64,000 bases of DNA, taken from positions 1 through 64,000 of the forward strand of contig JAEXFI010000029.1 in assembly GCA_023400235.1 (NCBI GenBank), in the 5' to 3' direction. Both the position numbers and the translations under genes were made by a program. This DNA comes from Bacillota bacterium (GTDB taxonomy: Bacteria; Bacillota; Clostridia; Acetivibrionales; DSM-1351). Below the pieces are notes generated by a model. The model was not told the origin of the DNA, made no database searches, and was given only the letters and a program-made list of their open reading frames with translations. Position 1 is the stretch's first letter; each line of letters opens with the position of its first letter. Below, one piece after another: positions 44,117 through 52,665 of the stretch.

Positions 44117-44581
44117 TTACCGCTGCTGTTCCTTCAGCCTGCGGTCAATCTCGCGCTTTACATCCCGGGCCGCAATGTCTTCCCTCTTGTCATAGAGCTT
44201 TTTACCCCGGGCAACGCCCAGCTCTATTTTGACCATGCCGCGCTTCAGGTATGCCTGGGTGGGAACAAGCGTCAGGCCCTTTTGCTGTGTCAAACCTATC
44301 AGCCGTTTTATTTCCGACTTGTGCAGCAAAAGCTTCCTGTCACGTAAAGGGTCCTTGTTAAATATGTTGCCCTGCTCATAAGGACTTATATGCATACCGC
44401 TGAGAATTACTTCTCCTCCCACAATGGAAGCATAGCTTTCCTTCAGGTTCAGCTTGCCCTGTCTTATGGACTTGACCTCTGTTCCTGACAGCACAATGCC
44501 TGCTTCAATCTTTTCCTCGATGAAGTAGTCGTGATATGCTTTTTTATTTTGAGCAACAACCTTAAACGCTTCCTTTACCAT
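44117..44581 (-). CDS. smpB: SsrA-binding protein SmpB
   Basis: 154 residues, the usual length. The conserved blocks are NKKAYHDYFIEEKIEAGIVL, TEVKSIRQGKLNLKESYA, HISPYEQGN and RKLLLHKSEI, and the basic C-terminal tail GKKLYDKREDIAARDVKREI ends in RRLKEQQR. It binds the tRNA-like domain of tmRNA and places it in the stalled ribosome. Start taken at ATG 44581 with GGTGG 5 bases upstream; the longer frame has an unlikely N-terminus. It lies directly upstream of ssrA on the same strand. Confidence 0.97.
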   Translation of the reverse strand: MVKEAFKVVAQNKKAYHDYFIEEKIEAGIVLSGTEVKSIRQGKLNLKESYASIVGGEVILSGMHISPYEQGNIFNKDPLRDRKLLLHKSEIKRLIGLTQQKGLTLVPTQAYLKRGMVKIELGVARGKKLYDKREDIAARDVKREIDRRLKEQQR

Positions 44582-44642
44582 TCCTACCACCATTTCCATT
44601 TGCACTCAATGTAAAGCTTGAAACTCCGTCAGACAAATCAGA

Positions 44643-44672
44643 CAAAAATAACCCTCTTAAAAAAGGGCTTTT
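44643..44672 (-). terminator. Terminator after the PHP gene
   Basis: On the minus strand a short stem CCCTT/AGAGGG type (44652-44667) is followed by TTATTTTTG. Confidence 0.45.
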
Positions 44673-44740
44673 TCATTGGGTATTTATCTGACAGAACATA
44701 TTATAGCACCGCCATATGAAAAGGTCAAGTTCCAGAAGTT

Positions 44741-45592
44741 TTAAGCCTTTCTAAGGTTCTCCAGCAGCTCATAGGGAACCTCCAGTCCTCCCCTTCCTGT
44801 TCCCAGCTCCATACCAGGCTTGAAGCTTCCATGAAAGTCACTTCCGCCGGTGACAATAAGCCCGTGCTTTATGGCAAGTCTCAGGAAATTTCCGGTATCC
44901 TCCTTGGTATGGTCACTGTACAGCGCCTCTATCCCTGCCAGCCCAAACCCCTTGAGTTCCCCCAGCAGCTTGTCCATCCCGTCATAGGTCTTTCTCAGAA
45001 AGACCGGATGCGCCAGCACAGGCAGTCCCCCTGCTCTTCGGATTGCCTGTATCCCCTCCTCTGGCTTCAGCTCAAACCTTTTGAAATACGCCAGGCCCTC
45101 CCTGCCAAGATACTTGTCAAAAGCGTCATCTATGGATTTTACAAACCCTCTGTTAACCAGCACCCTTGCAATATGCGGACGCCCTGTTATATCTCCCAGA
45201 GCCTCCCTTTTTACCTCTTCCGTAGTGATATCAATCCCCAGCCCATTCAGCCTGCTTATTATCTTCAGGTTTCTGGCTTCCCTGCCCTGCCTTATTACCT
45301 CCAGCTCCTTCCTTATGGAATTGTAGGCATACAGATTTGGGAAATAGCCCAGAATGTGCATTTCAGGTTTGTAATCAACACTTATTTCAATGCCCGGAAT
45401 AACTTCAACCCCCAGCCTTTCACCTTCTTCAAGGGCCTCCTTTACTCCGTCCACAGTATCATGGTCTGTCAAAGCCAGTGCTGAGAGCCCTTTTTCGTGA
45501 GCATGTCTGACCAGCTCTGCCGGACTCATGCTTCCGTCTGATGCCATGCTGTGTGTATGCAAATCAATAAGCTTTTTATTTTGCTCCTTCAA
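44741..45592 (-). CDS. PHP-domain phosphoesterase
   Basis: 283 residues. Polymerase and histidinol phosphatase (PHP) metal motifs: DLHTHSMASDGSMSPAELV (about 10-28), ALTDHDTVDGV (about 40-50), GIEIS (about 65-69), a His in LPVLAHPV and a final GSDFHGSFKPG (about 251-261). These fit the family of YciV/RNase AM-type 3',5'-nucleotide or oligonucleotide phosphatases. TTG 45592 is preferred as start, with GGAGGG 5 bases upstream; an ATG four codons earlier lacks a site. Cytoplasmic. Confidence 0.88.
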   Translation of the reverse strand: MKEQNKKLIDLHTHSMASDGSMSPAELVRHAHEKGLSALALTDHDTVDGVKEALEEGERLGVEVIPGIEISVDYKPEMHILGYFPNLYAYNSIRKELEVIRQGREARNLKIISRLNGLGIDITTEEVKREALGDITGRPHIARVLVNRGFVKSIDDAFDKYLGREGLAYFKRFELKPEEGIQAIRRAGGLPVLAHPVFLRKTYDGMDKLLGELKGFGLAGIEALYSDHTKEDTGNFLRLAIKHGLIVTGGSDFHGSFKPGMELGTGRGGLEVPYELLENLRKA

Positions 45593-45656
45593 AATTCCCT
45601 CCATTTACTCAGTGTACTCCCATAGTTACTTCAGAGCGCCCGTTTTTCGGCAAATT

Positions 45657-46139
45657 CTATACTTCCCAGTACTTTTCATCCATACAAACCACCGGAGGGA
45701 AAGTGCCGTTGTAGACACTCTGCAGTATGCTGTCCATCTTTTTCAAGCTCCTGCAAGCCTGTTCCTGTGTTATAAGCCCCTCTTCCAAAGCAATGGCCAG
45801 CTCATCGGCATCCAGTACCTTCATGGTACCGTCGGGCATAAGCTTCACATCCAGCAGCAGATCTATGAGGGTATACTGGTTCAGCTCCCTGTCATACTTC
45901 ACATCTATAATATCGCAATACCAATAGGCAAATCTTTTTCCCGCATCATAAAACCTGCTGATTTTTATACCTTCCTTTAAAAAGGTATATGAAATCCCCC
46001 CCGAAATATCTGCCCTGGGTTTAATTGCTTTCCAGCGTGTAATTAAAATATCTTCATCAATGTATAAGAGCTCGTCACTTGAAATATCAACTGTCTCAAA
46101 AGGAATATACCTGGTCCTGAAAATTTTTGGCTTATTCAT
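45657..46139 (-). CDS. DUF402-family protein (nucleotide phosphatase-like)
   Basis: 160 residues. The DUF402 barrel signature is seen as KRFAYWYCDIIDVKYD and YTLIDLLLDVKLMPDGTMKV with the following DADELAIALEEG helix. Relatives such as YtgA-like/Ntdp proteins hydrolyse nucleoside di- or triphosphates, but this product's activity is not shown. ATG 46139 follows TAGGAGAAG; a longer frame with 26 extra residues lacks a site. Confidence 0.8.
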   Translation of the reverse strand: MNKPKIFRTRYIPFETVDISSDELLYIDEDILITRWKAIKPRADISGGISYTFLKEGIKISRFYDAGKRFAYWYCDIIDVKYDRELNQYTLIDLLLDVKLMPDGTMKVLDADELAIALEEGLITQEQACRSLKKMDSILQSVYNGTFPPVVCMDEKYWEV

Positions 46140-46498
46140 ATCTTCTCCTAAAATCGTCAAAATTTGCTTATGGTTATTATACATTAGAATATGATGCTTT
46201 TGAAGATTTATATACAATTGTTTTAAATTTGTTTTAAAATAGTCCTAAAAATGCACTTAGTATTAACCTTTACTATAGCTTGCCAGGTATGTTCTTATAT
46301 AAATTCTTATATATGCCCTATATATGTCCTAATATATGCTTTAATGATATACCTTGATATTCAACCTTTATATTGACCTAAATACTTTGCCGTGAACCGG
46401 CCTGAAATGCGCTTGAGTTATTTCCCATTTTTTTACTATATCCATATGTTTTGTTATAATGAATACAAACTTCAGATTCAAAAGGGTGGTAGACTTTT
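46140..46498. other. AT-rich gap with no recognised gene
   Basis: 359 bp between divergent genes. A loose series of TTATATATGYCCTA-like segments runs at about 46290-46340. No hairpin or small gene with a ribosome site was found. Confidence 0.5.
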
Positions 46499-46813
46499 AT
46501 GAAGCAGGAAAAATGCTGCAGCAATTGCCAGCGCGGAACGCCTATGCATTTGACAAAGGATATATTGTGTAAATACCGGGGAGTTGTAACCCCTGATTAT
46601 ATTTGCTTTAAGTATAAAAGCTCTGCTGACCTGCCTCAAGTTCAGCAGCCTTCCTATAAGTGCGCTCATTGCGAATACTTTCTTGTAGCGCTGGACTCCG
46701 AGAATCAGAACATTGGTAAATGCAAGCTGTTTTCAGCAAGAGACTTTGACGGCAACACCCGGAATGCCTGCTCGAAATTTTCCAGAAAGATGTTCATTGA
46801 GGAAGTCTCCTAA
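46499..46813 (+). CDS. Small cysteine-rich protein with duplicated zinc-binding-like motif
   Basis: 104 residues, nine Cys. Two halves repeat the same spacing: C7-x2-C10-x13-C24-x11-C36-x-K-Y, and C55-x2-C58-x16-C75-x15-C91-x-K-F. This suggests an internal duplication of a four-cysteine zinc or iron-sulphur module. AGGGTGG precedes the ATG at a slightly long distance. No signal peptide, so cytoplasmic. I do not recognise the family. Confidence 0.7.
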   Translation: MKQEKCCSNCQRGTPMHLTKDILCKYRGVVTPDYICFKYKSSADLPQVQQPSYKCAHCEYFLVALDSENQNIGKCKLFSARDFDGNTRNACSKFSRKMFIEEVS

Positions 46814-47006
46814 AGATTATAAGACTTATAAAGTCTTACAATCCTTATAAAATCTCGTAAACACTCATAAAGTCTTCTTCAAGATATTTTCCCCCTTGGG
46901 CAAAACCTGCTTATGCTTTTGCTGCCTTTTTCCGATATAATTTATGACTGTCATTGTACGTAATTTTATATTATAATAGTCTTATTAATGAGGTCAGGGG
47001 GGTAGT

Positions 47007-47732
47007 ATGAATCTAGATATCAATACCATTTTCAATCAGAAGCTGGCGGAGATTGAGAAACGGCTGGCAGACATTGCACCGGGCTTAACCACCAAAAGCA
47101 GTGATACCGGAGAAATACCCTTTGAAAAGTATTTGGCCGACGCCTCGCTTTCCGGGTTAAGCCAATCACTTTCAGGCACCGGGGACAGCTTTTCCCTGTC
47201 TGACACCAACACCTGGTCGAGCCTTTTAAATTCCTTGAATAAGGACGGAAGTGCCACTTCCTTGAATGTATTAAGGGCTGAGGCTGCCTTATCCAGGTCA
47301 ACAGCATATATTCCCGCAGACCAGACCCAGCTGATGGACTTGATAAACTCTGCTATTGAAGGTGCCGCTGGAAAATACGGCGTAGACAAGGATCTTATAC
47401 GGGCAGTCATGAAGCAGGAATCCTCCTTCAATCCCAGATCCATATCCTCTTCAGGAGCTCAGGGCTTGATGCAGCTAATGCCGGGAACAGCCGATTCACT
47501 AAATGTATCTGATCCTTTTGATATAGTTCAAAATATAAATGGAGGAGTCCAGTATTTAAGAGATCAGCTTTCCAGATTCAATGGAAACATAAGCCTGGCA
47601 CTGGCGGCCTACAATGCAGGTCCCAACGCCGTTGACAAATACGGAGGGATTCCTCCCTATAATGAAACCCAGAATTATGTTCAGAAGGTCACAGAATACT
47701 ATAATCAGTACAAAATGCTTGCAAGCCGCTGA
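47007..47732 (+). CDS. Lytic transglycosylase (SLT domain)
   Basis: 241 residues. An N-terminal helical, Ser-rich stretch (1-115) precedes a soluble lytic transglycosylase domain (about 118-235): the catalytic Glu in MKQESSFNPRSIS, then SGAQGLMQLMPGTAD, NINGGVQYLRDQL and ALAAYNAGPNAVDKYGGIPP. It cleaves peptidoglycan with formation of anhydro-muramyl ends. No classical signal peptide is seen, which is common for flagellar or phage-like members. AGGGGGG lies before the ATG. A perfect terminator overlaps the stop codon. Confidence 0.88.
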   Translation: MNLDINTIFNQKLAEIEKRLADIAPGLTTKSSDTGEIPFEKYLADASLSGLSQSLSGTGDSFSLSDTNTWSSLLNSLNKDGSATSLNVLRAEAALSRSTAYIPADQTQLMDLINSAIEGAAGKYGVDKDLIRAVMKQESSFNPRSISSSGAQGLMQLMPGTADSLNVSDPFDIVQNINGGVQYLRDQLSRFNGNISLALAAYNAGPNAVDKYGGIPPYNETQNYVQKVTEYYNQYKMLASR

Positions 47733-47752
47733 TGCGGCTTGCTTTTATTTTA
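47721..47752 (+). terminator. Terminator of the lytic transglycosylase gene
   Basis: GCAAGCCGC pairs with GCGGCTTGC around TGAT, which contains the stop codon; TTTTATTTT follows. Confidence 0.88.
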
Positions 47753-47810
47753 AGCTGCCCGTAAGCTAAACTTAATATATATCATGTCAGCTTACGTCAA
47801 GTATACTAAG

Positions 47811-47852
47811 TTTGGCTTGTTTAGTTTGGCTTGTTTAGTTTCGCTTGTTTAG
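47811..47852. repeat. Tandem repeat, 3 x 14 bp (TTTGGCTTGTTTAG)
   Basis: Two exact copies and a third with one change (TTTCGCTTGTTTAG). Confidence 0.9.
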
Positions 47853-47949
47853 TTTTTATTTTTAATATAGGTACTGTTACATGGACTCACACTTTATGTA
47901 TGTGCAGTCTATTATATTTCCTGTAAAATAGAACTTAAACAAAGTAATT

Positions 47950-48201
47950 TTATACACACTATCCACATATTTATCCACAGCTCTGTAATACTTATATATC
48001 TTATCTTTCGAGAAATTTCCACAGAAAGCTTAATTTATTCACAGATATTTATTCACATTGCTTATATTTACACCCCAAAGCCGCCCACTACCAGGCTTCG
48101 CAGATTTAACGACAAAATATGTTATATTTTTACATAACCCCAGACTCGGTGATACTACAGTATAAGGAGTATTTTACCATTATTATACATCCTGTGGATA
48201 A
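47950..48201. promoter_or_regulatory. DnaA-box cluster
   Basis: Seven 9-mers near TTATCCACA: TTATACACA 47950, CTATCCACA 47959, TTATCCACA 47971 (exact), ATTTCCACA 48015, TTATTCACA 48035 and 48049, and TGTGGATAA 48193 (exact, reverse). Six share orientation. The neighbourhood is AT-rich but dnaA, dnaN or gidA are absent, so a titration or regulatory locus is more likely than oriC. Confidence 0.6.
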
Positions 48202-48220
48202 CTATTGTAAAACCTTACCA

Positions 48221-48369
48221 AAGTGAATTACGTTTCAAAGCCCTTACCTTCAGGTGAGCATTGCTTTTAAGCTGACTTTGAACGTAGTTTGGGTATGAAA
48301 AGGTTTCTTATTTTAGGGGCATTAGCCTCAAACCCAAACTATCGGCTTCCAGCCGATAGTAATTGACTT
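48221..48369 (-). mobile_element. MITE-like inverted-repeat element, copy B
   Basis: 149 bp, ends AAGTGAATTAC / GTAATTGACTT (one mismatch). Read on the minus strand, its first 52 bases match copy A (4404-4560) at 47. A CGGCT-GGA-AGCCG hairpin lies in that part. It begins 3 bases after the tsaD stop, so it may act as that gene's terminator. Confidence 0.75.
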
Positions 48370-48372
48370 ATA

Positions 48373-49383
48373 TTACCCTAATTTAAGTCCAGGAACCGCA
48401 TTTAAATCCAATCCCGATACATTTCCCTTCATATACTCAAAATATGCAGCACAGCCTATCATGGCAGCATTGTCGGTACAAAGCACCAGGGCAGGGTACA
48501 ACACGTCAATCCCCTGCTTTTGAGCCTGGCTTTTCATCTGGCTTCTAAGCTGTGAATTGGCTGCAACTCCTCCAGCCAGAGCAATTTTCCCCATACCCTT
48601 CATTTTGGCAGCTGCTATGGTGTTCTTTACAAGCACATCTACCACAGCCTGCTGAAAGCTGGCAGCTATATCGGGAATATTCACCTGCTCCCCCGTCTGC
48701 TCAAGCCTGTTTAAATGGTTCAGAACCGCAGTTTTCAAGCCGCTGAAGCTAAAGTCCAGGGAGCCGTCCTCAAACTGTACTCTTGGAAACCTCACAGCAC
48801 TGCTGTTTCCCTGCGCCGCATACTTGTCAATAAGCGGCCCCCCAGGATAGCCCAGACCTATGGCCCTTGAAATCTTGTCAAAAGCTTCTCCGGCGGCGTC
48901 ATCCCTCGTCTGCCCCAGAATTTCAAATTCGCTGTAGCTTGTAACCTGAACTATATGACTATGCCCTCCGGATGCCACCAGACATATGAAGGGCGGCTCC
49001 AACAGGGGATATTGCAGATAATTGGCTGCTATATGGCCTTCAATATGGTGAACTCCCACAAGAGGCTTTCCTGTTGTGTAGGCTATGGCCTTGGCCGCGG
49101 TAAGTCCCACCAGCAGTGCACCTACAAGCCCGGGACCGTAGGTGACCCCAATGGCAGCTATGGCCTCCAGCGGTGTTCCCGCCTCCTCCAATGCCTGGTT
49201 AATTACCGGCATTATAAGCTCAACATGCTTTCTGGATGCTATTTCAGGTACAACGCCTCCATATTTTTTATGAAGGTCAACCTGAGAGGATATTACATTT
49301 GACAAGATGTATCTGCCGTTTTTTATAACAGAAGCAGAGGTCTCATCACAACTGCTCTCTATTCCAAGAATAAGTGTATCCAT
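48373..49383 (-). CDS. tsaD: tRNA N6-adenosine threonylcarbamoyltransferase
   Basis: 336 residues, usual length. The kinase-like fold shows ILGIESSCDETSASVI at the N-terminus, the metal-binding VGVHHIEGHIAANYL (His pair about 111/115), CLVASGGHSHIV, and the late CTDNAAMIGCAAY. With TsaB, TsaC and TsaE it makes t6A37 in tRNAs that read ANN codons. Essential in most bacteria. It starts at ATG 49383. Directly followed by element copy B. Confidence 0.97.
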   Translation of the reverse strand: MDTLILGIESSCDETSASVIKNGRYILSNVISSQVDLHKKYGGVVPEIASRKHVELIMPVINQALEEAGTPLEAIAAIGVTYGPGLVGALLVGLTAAKAIAYTTGKPLVGVHHIEGHIAANYLQYPLLEPPFICLVASGGHSHIVQVTSYSEFEILGQTRDDAAGEAFDKISRAIGLGYPGGPLIDKYAAQGNSSAVRFPRVQFEDGSLDFSFSGLKTAVLNHLNRLEQTGEQVNIPDIAASFQQAVVDVLVKNTIAAAKMKGMGKIALAGGVAANSQLRSQMKSQAQKQGIDVLYPALVLCTDNAAMIGCAAYFEYMKGNVSGLDLNAVPGLKLG

Positions 49384-49784
49384 TTAATTATGCCTCCGTA
49401 ACCCATGTACCTTCTGCCTGTTCATGGACAGAAGAAGAACATTTCTACAGAATATAATAGCCTACTGGGTGTATTTTATCAAGGTGGGGAGAAAAAAGAC
49501 TCAGAGCTTTTCCTTGTAACGAACCGGAAGCCAGCTTATTCCGAGCTACATCAGAGCTACATCAGAGCTATATCAGGACTATTTCAGGACTATTTCAGGA
49601 CAACAAAAAAACATGGAGCTTTGTGGGCCCCATGCCCCTAAAAGGAGAAATGCTAATGTTCAACCTAATATTACCAGATATATTTCCCGCTGGAAATAGA
49701 CAATCCCTACCAGGAAAGCTAGTCCAAAAGTCCCATCCCTTCTATGGGTATCTGTCAGTACAGGAGTATCTGAATACAGACGGT
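49384..49784. other. Gene-free gap with an 11-bp tandem repeat
   Basis: About 400 bp. Only the repeat at 49544-49598 stands out. A 78-codon plus-strand frame covers the region but includes the repeat and has no ribosome site. Confidence 0.5.
49544..49598. repeat. Tandem repeat, 5 x 11 bp (AGCTACATCAG / GACTATTTCAG)
   Basis: Two exact AGCTACATCAG, one AGCTATATCAG and two GACTATTTCAG units, head to tail; the change of unit type along the array suggests successive duplications. Confidence 0.88.
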
Positions 49785-50585
49785 CTACGCTGCCCGGTTC
49801 TTTAGCTTATAGACCGCCACATATTTCCCCTTGCTGTCCTTTATGAAGGGCCTCTCCTTTTCCGGCAGCTGCCAGAACCCTTTCTGCTCTTTAACGGCAC
49901 TGTCCTGCAGACGGTTGAAATACTCCTTCAGCAAGGTATTCGGACTGTAGAACACACATATTGCATAGCCGTTTTCAACCATGTACGCATTATAATAGGT
50001 CTCATCCTCCAGAATTACGTGGGCCAGCAGCCTGTCAAACTGATCGGTGGTGTCCTTCTCAAACAGCAATTTAACCTTTTTCCCCGAGAGCATTTCCTTG
50101 GTAAGACCGGAGGCCTCTTCCGAATAGGGCTGGGGCTTAACTCCTGATTTGACCGATTCTGGAGTATCAATATCCAGCATCCTGACCTTATATTCATCGT
50201 TTTTATACGTTATGTGAAATGTATCTCCGTCACTTACCTTGGTCACTATTGCCTCAATATACCCGAAGGGGGTTATACCCTCCTCTTGGGGCTTTAAAAG
50301 CTCGGACGGAAATACGGAAGCCGTGTTCTGAGTTCCTTGTGCCTGTGGTTGTGTCTGTTTCCCTGTTGAGCTCTCAGAAGCGCTGCCGGAGGCAGGTAGC
50401 CCGGTATTGCCTGCAATGGCTGTGGCGGCTGTGGAAACAGCAGAGGCTGCGGAAGCTGTGGAGTCCGTGGACAAAGCAGAGCCTGTGGAAGTGCTCTCCG
50501 TCCCGGGATTGTTCAAGGCGTTACCAATAAAAATTACTGCTGCAACTGCAAGTGTAGTTAGTGCGGATATGGTCCTTTTCTTCAT
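49785..50585 (-). CDS. Secreted micrococcal-nuclease-like (SNase) protein
   Basis: 266 residues. ATG 50585 follows AAAGGTGA. An N-terminal membrane/signal segment (about 8-24) and a Ser/Ala/Thr-rich linker (about 25-100) precede an SNase domain: VTKVSDGDTFHI, VRMLDIDTPES (catalytic Arg), SEEASGLTKEML (Glu), and DQFDRLLAHVIL (second Arg), then YAICVFYSPN. It should cleave DNA and RNA outside the cell with calcium. The spacing of the catalytic Arg/Glu/Arg set is intact. Confidence 0.88.
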   Translation of the reverse strand: MKKRTISALTTLAVAAVIFIGNALNNPGTESTSTGSALSTDSTASAASAVSTAATAIAGNTGLPASGSASESSTGKQTQPQAQGTQNTASVFPSELLKPQEEGITPFGYIEAIVTKVSDGDTFHITYKNDEYKVRMLDIDTPESVKSGVKPQPYSEEASGLTKEMLSGKKVKLLFEKDTTDQFDRLLAHVILEDETYYNAYMVENGYAICVFYSPNTLLKEYFNRLQDSAVKEQKGFWQLPEKERPFIKDSKGKYVAVYKLKNRAA

Positions 50586-50822
50586 GGCTGTCACCTTTCA
50601 TGTTGTTTATCAGGCTATTATACCACAGCTCCCGGCAAATACCAGCCTTGCATAAGAGAAAACAGCCTGATCAACTCCCTTGTCAATCAGACTGTCCCTT
50701 TATTAAGTGTATCATTGCGTGTATTGGCCGATATCACTTAAGCTTTGATATCATGTTCAAAGCAGCTCTCACTTGAACTGCCGCCCACATATTATTCGCC
50801 GGTCTCCAAAAAAATATTCCCC

Positions 50823-52505
50823 TTACGTTCCCTGGGCCGTAAGCACAGTCACCGGCACAGTTCCTCCCATGACAGCCTCATCCTTCCGGTATATCACCTC
50901 GGCATTGAATATGGCCTTCATGACCTGACCGATGTTGTCCACCGCAACCACTTCAATGTCCATGTCCTCAAAGAGCTCCTGATAGTTTTCTCTGGGTATG
51001 AATACCTTCCTGATTCCTGCTGCCTTGGCAGCTTCCACCTTTGCAACCACTCCCCCTACAGGCTTTATTTTTCCCTTTATGGATATTTCACCTGTCATTG
51101 CAATATCCCCGCCCACAGGTATGCTCTTTACAGCGGAATAGACCGCCGTGGCAATGGTTATTCCCGCCGAGGGCCCATCAATGGGAATCCCCCCGGGAAA
51201 GTTCAAATGTATTTCATAATCCCTGAAATCCACATCCATATATCTTTTGAGCACTGTCAGGACATTTTCTACAGAGGCCTTGGCTGAGCTGGTTCTTTTA
51301 AGCTTGTGTCCCCTGTTGTCCATTTCCTCCGCTTCTACTATACCGGTAATCTTGATATTTCCGTTGCCCGATGCAACCTCCATGGCTGTGGCCTCCACAT
51401 CTATCACCATGCCGGTGCTGTTTCCGAATACCGCTAAGCCATTTATGCAGCCTATCTGTTCTTCCGCATTTACCTTCTTTTCTATCCTGGGGCTGTAATG
51501 GCCAAACTCTATAACCCACTCAATATCCTTTACATCTATTGCAGTTCTGTTTTCCAGCATTGAAATGCCCCCGGCTATCTGAATGATATTGACCGCATCC
51601 CTTCCATTCTGGGCATATTTAGCCACCTGCTCACTGCAGCCCTCCGCCAGGACATAACCACCCTTGACCGCGGCATTTTCACATATGGTACTTATTTCCT
51701 CCGCTCTCAAGGCCCTGAAATGTATTTCCACACATCTGGACCTTATGGCTGCCGGTATTTCATCAGGAGTTCTTGTGGTTGCGCCTACAAGCCTGAAATC
51801 GGCAGGCAGACCCTTTTGAAATATATCATGTATATGTGAGGGTATGTTCCCGTCCTCAGAGGTGTAGTAGGCGCTTTCCAGAAATACCCGCCTGTCCTCC
51901 AGTACCTTCAGAAGCTTATTCATCTGAATGGGATGCAGCTCTCCGATTTCGTCAATGAACAAAATCCCACCATGTGCCTTGGTTACCGCTCCAGGCTTGG
52001 GCTGCGGCACTCCTGCCGCACCGTAGGCACCCGCCCCCTGATAAATGGGATCATGCACCGAGCCTATCAAGGGATCGGCTATGCCCCTCTCGTCAAAGCG
52101 CAAGGTGGTGGCATCCATCTCAATGAACTTCGCCTCCTTTTTAAAGGGTGAGATTCCATTGTTTTTCGCCTCTTCAAGAATAACTCGTGCGGCTGCCGTT
52201 TTTCCCACCCCGGGGGGCCCATATATTATAACGTGCTGTGGATTGGAACCGCACAGAGACGCGCGCAGGGCTTTAATTCCCTGCTCCTGGCCCACTATGT
52301 CCTTCAGGGTGGAGGGCCTGGTCTTTTCGGACAAGGGCTCGGTGAGGTGAATATCCCTCAACTTTCTGAGCTTTTCCAGTTCCTTTCTGGATTCCTTGTC
52401 TATAGCGCTCTTGTTGCCCTGTTGGGTTCTGAGCAATGTAAAAAAATAAATCCCGATTACCACCGAAAAGAAAAACTGTATGATGAACATCGTGGTTGTA
52501 AACAT
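50823..52505 (-). CDS. lonB: ATP-dependent protease LonB
   Basis: 560 residues. One N-terminal membrane helix (about 5-23) is typical of LonB of Bacillus and clostridia. AAA+ domain: Walker A VIIYGPPGVGKTAAAR (about 93-108) and Walker B GGILFIDEIGELHP. The C-terminal Lon protease domain has the Ser in GGIPIDGPSAGITIATAVYS (Ser about 449) and the Lys of the dyad in GGVVAKVEAAKAAGI. In Bacillus it is made in the forespore. TAGGAGG precedes the ATG. Adjacent to clpX, as in many Firmicutes. Confidence 0.94.
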   Translation of the reverse strand: MFTTTMFIIQFFFSVVIGIYFFTLLRTQQGNKSAIDKESRKELEKLRKLRDIHLTEPLSEKTRPSTLKDIVGQEQGIKALRASLCGSNPQHVIIYGPPGVGKTAAARVILEEAKNNGISPFKKEAKFIEMDATTLRFDERGIADPLIGSVHDPIYQGAGAYGAAGVPQPKPGAVTKAHGGILFIDEIGELHPIQMNKLLKVLEDRRVFLESAYYTSEDGNIPSHIHDIFQKGLPADFRLVGATTRTPDEIPAAIRSRCVEIHFRALRAEEISTICENAAVKGGYVLAEGCSEQVAKYAQNGRDAVNIIQIAGGISMLENRTAIDVKDIEWVIEFGHYSPRIEKKVNAEEQIGCINGLAVFGNSTGMVIDVEATAMEVASGNGNIKITGIVEAEEMDNRGHKLKRTSSAKASVENVLTVLKRYMDVDFRDYEIHLNFPGGIPIDGPSAGITIATAVYSAVKSIPVGGDIAMTGEISIKGKIKPVGGVVAKVEAAKAAGIRKVFIPRENYQELFEDMDIEVVAVDNIGQVMKAIFNAEVIYRKDEAVMGGTVPVTVLTAQGT

Positions 52506-52590
52506 GAATTACCTCCTAAAGCTTTTTTACTGCGTACTTATATTATTGGCAATGATTTATATTTTATCCAAGTTATTGGGATAAATTTCA

Positions 52591-52645
52591 AAAAAACAAG
52601 GGCTGCCTCAAAATAGAATTAATTTCTACTTTAAGACAGCCCTTG
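52591..52645 (-). terminator. clpX terminator
   Basis: On the minus strand CAAGGGCTG...CAGCCCTTG with a partly paired loop, followed by TTTTTTT. Strong. Confidence 0.85.
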
Positions 52646-52665
52646 CTACATTATAAATCTTTGGC

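Larger units (their letters stand above)
47753..48372. other. Complex intergenic region between SLT gene and tsaD
   Basis: 620 bp with no accepted gene. It holds a 3 x 14-bp repeat (47811-47852), a cluster of DnaA-box-like 9-mers (47950-48201) and the inverted-repeat element copy B (48221-48369); each is listed separately. Confidence 0.8.

Noticed and set aside
47950..48201. Origin of replication
   Set aside because: DnaA-like boxes alone are not enough; no dnaA, dnaN, rpmH or gidA genes and no clear AT-rich 13-mers next to the boxes.
49405..49641. 78-codon frame upstream of tsaD
   Set aside because: It includes the 11-bp tandem repeat and lacks a ribosome site.
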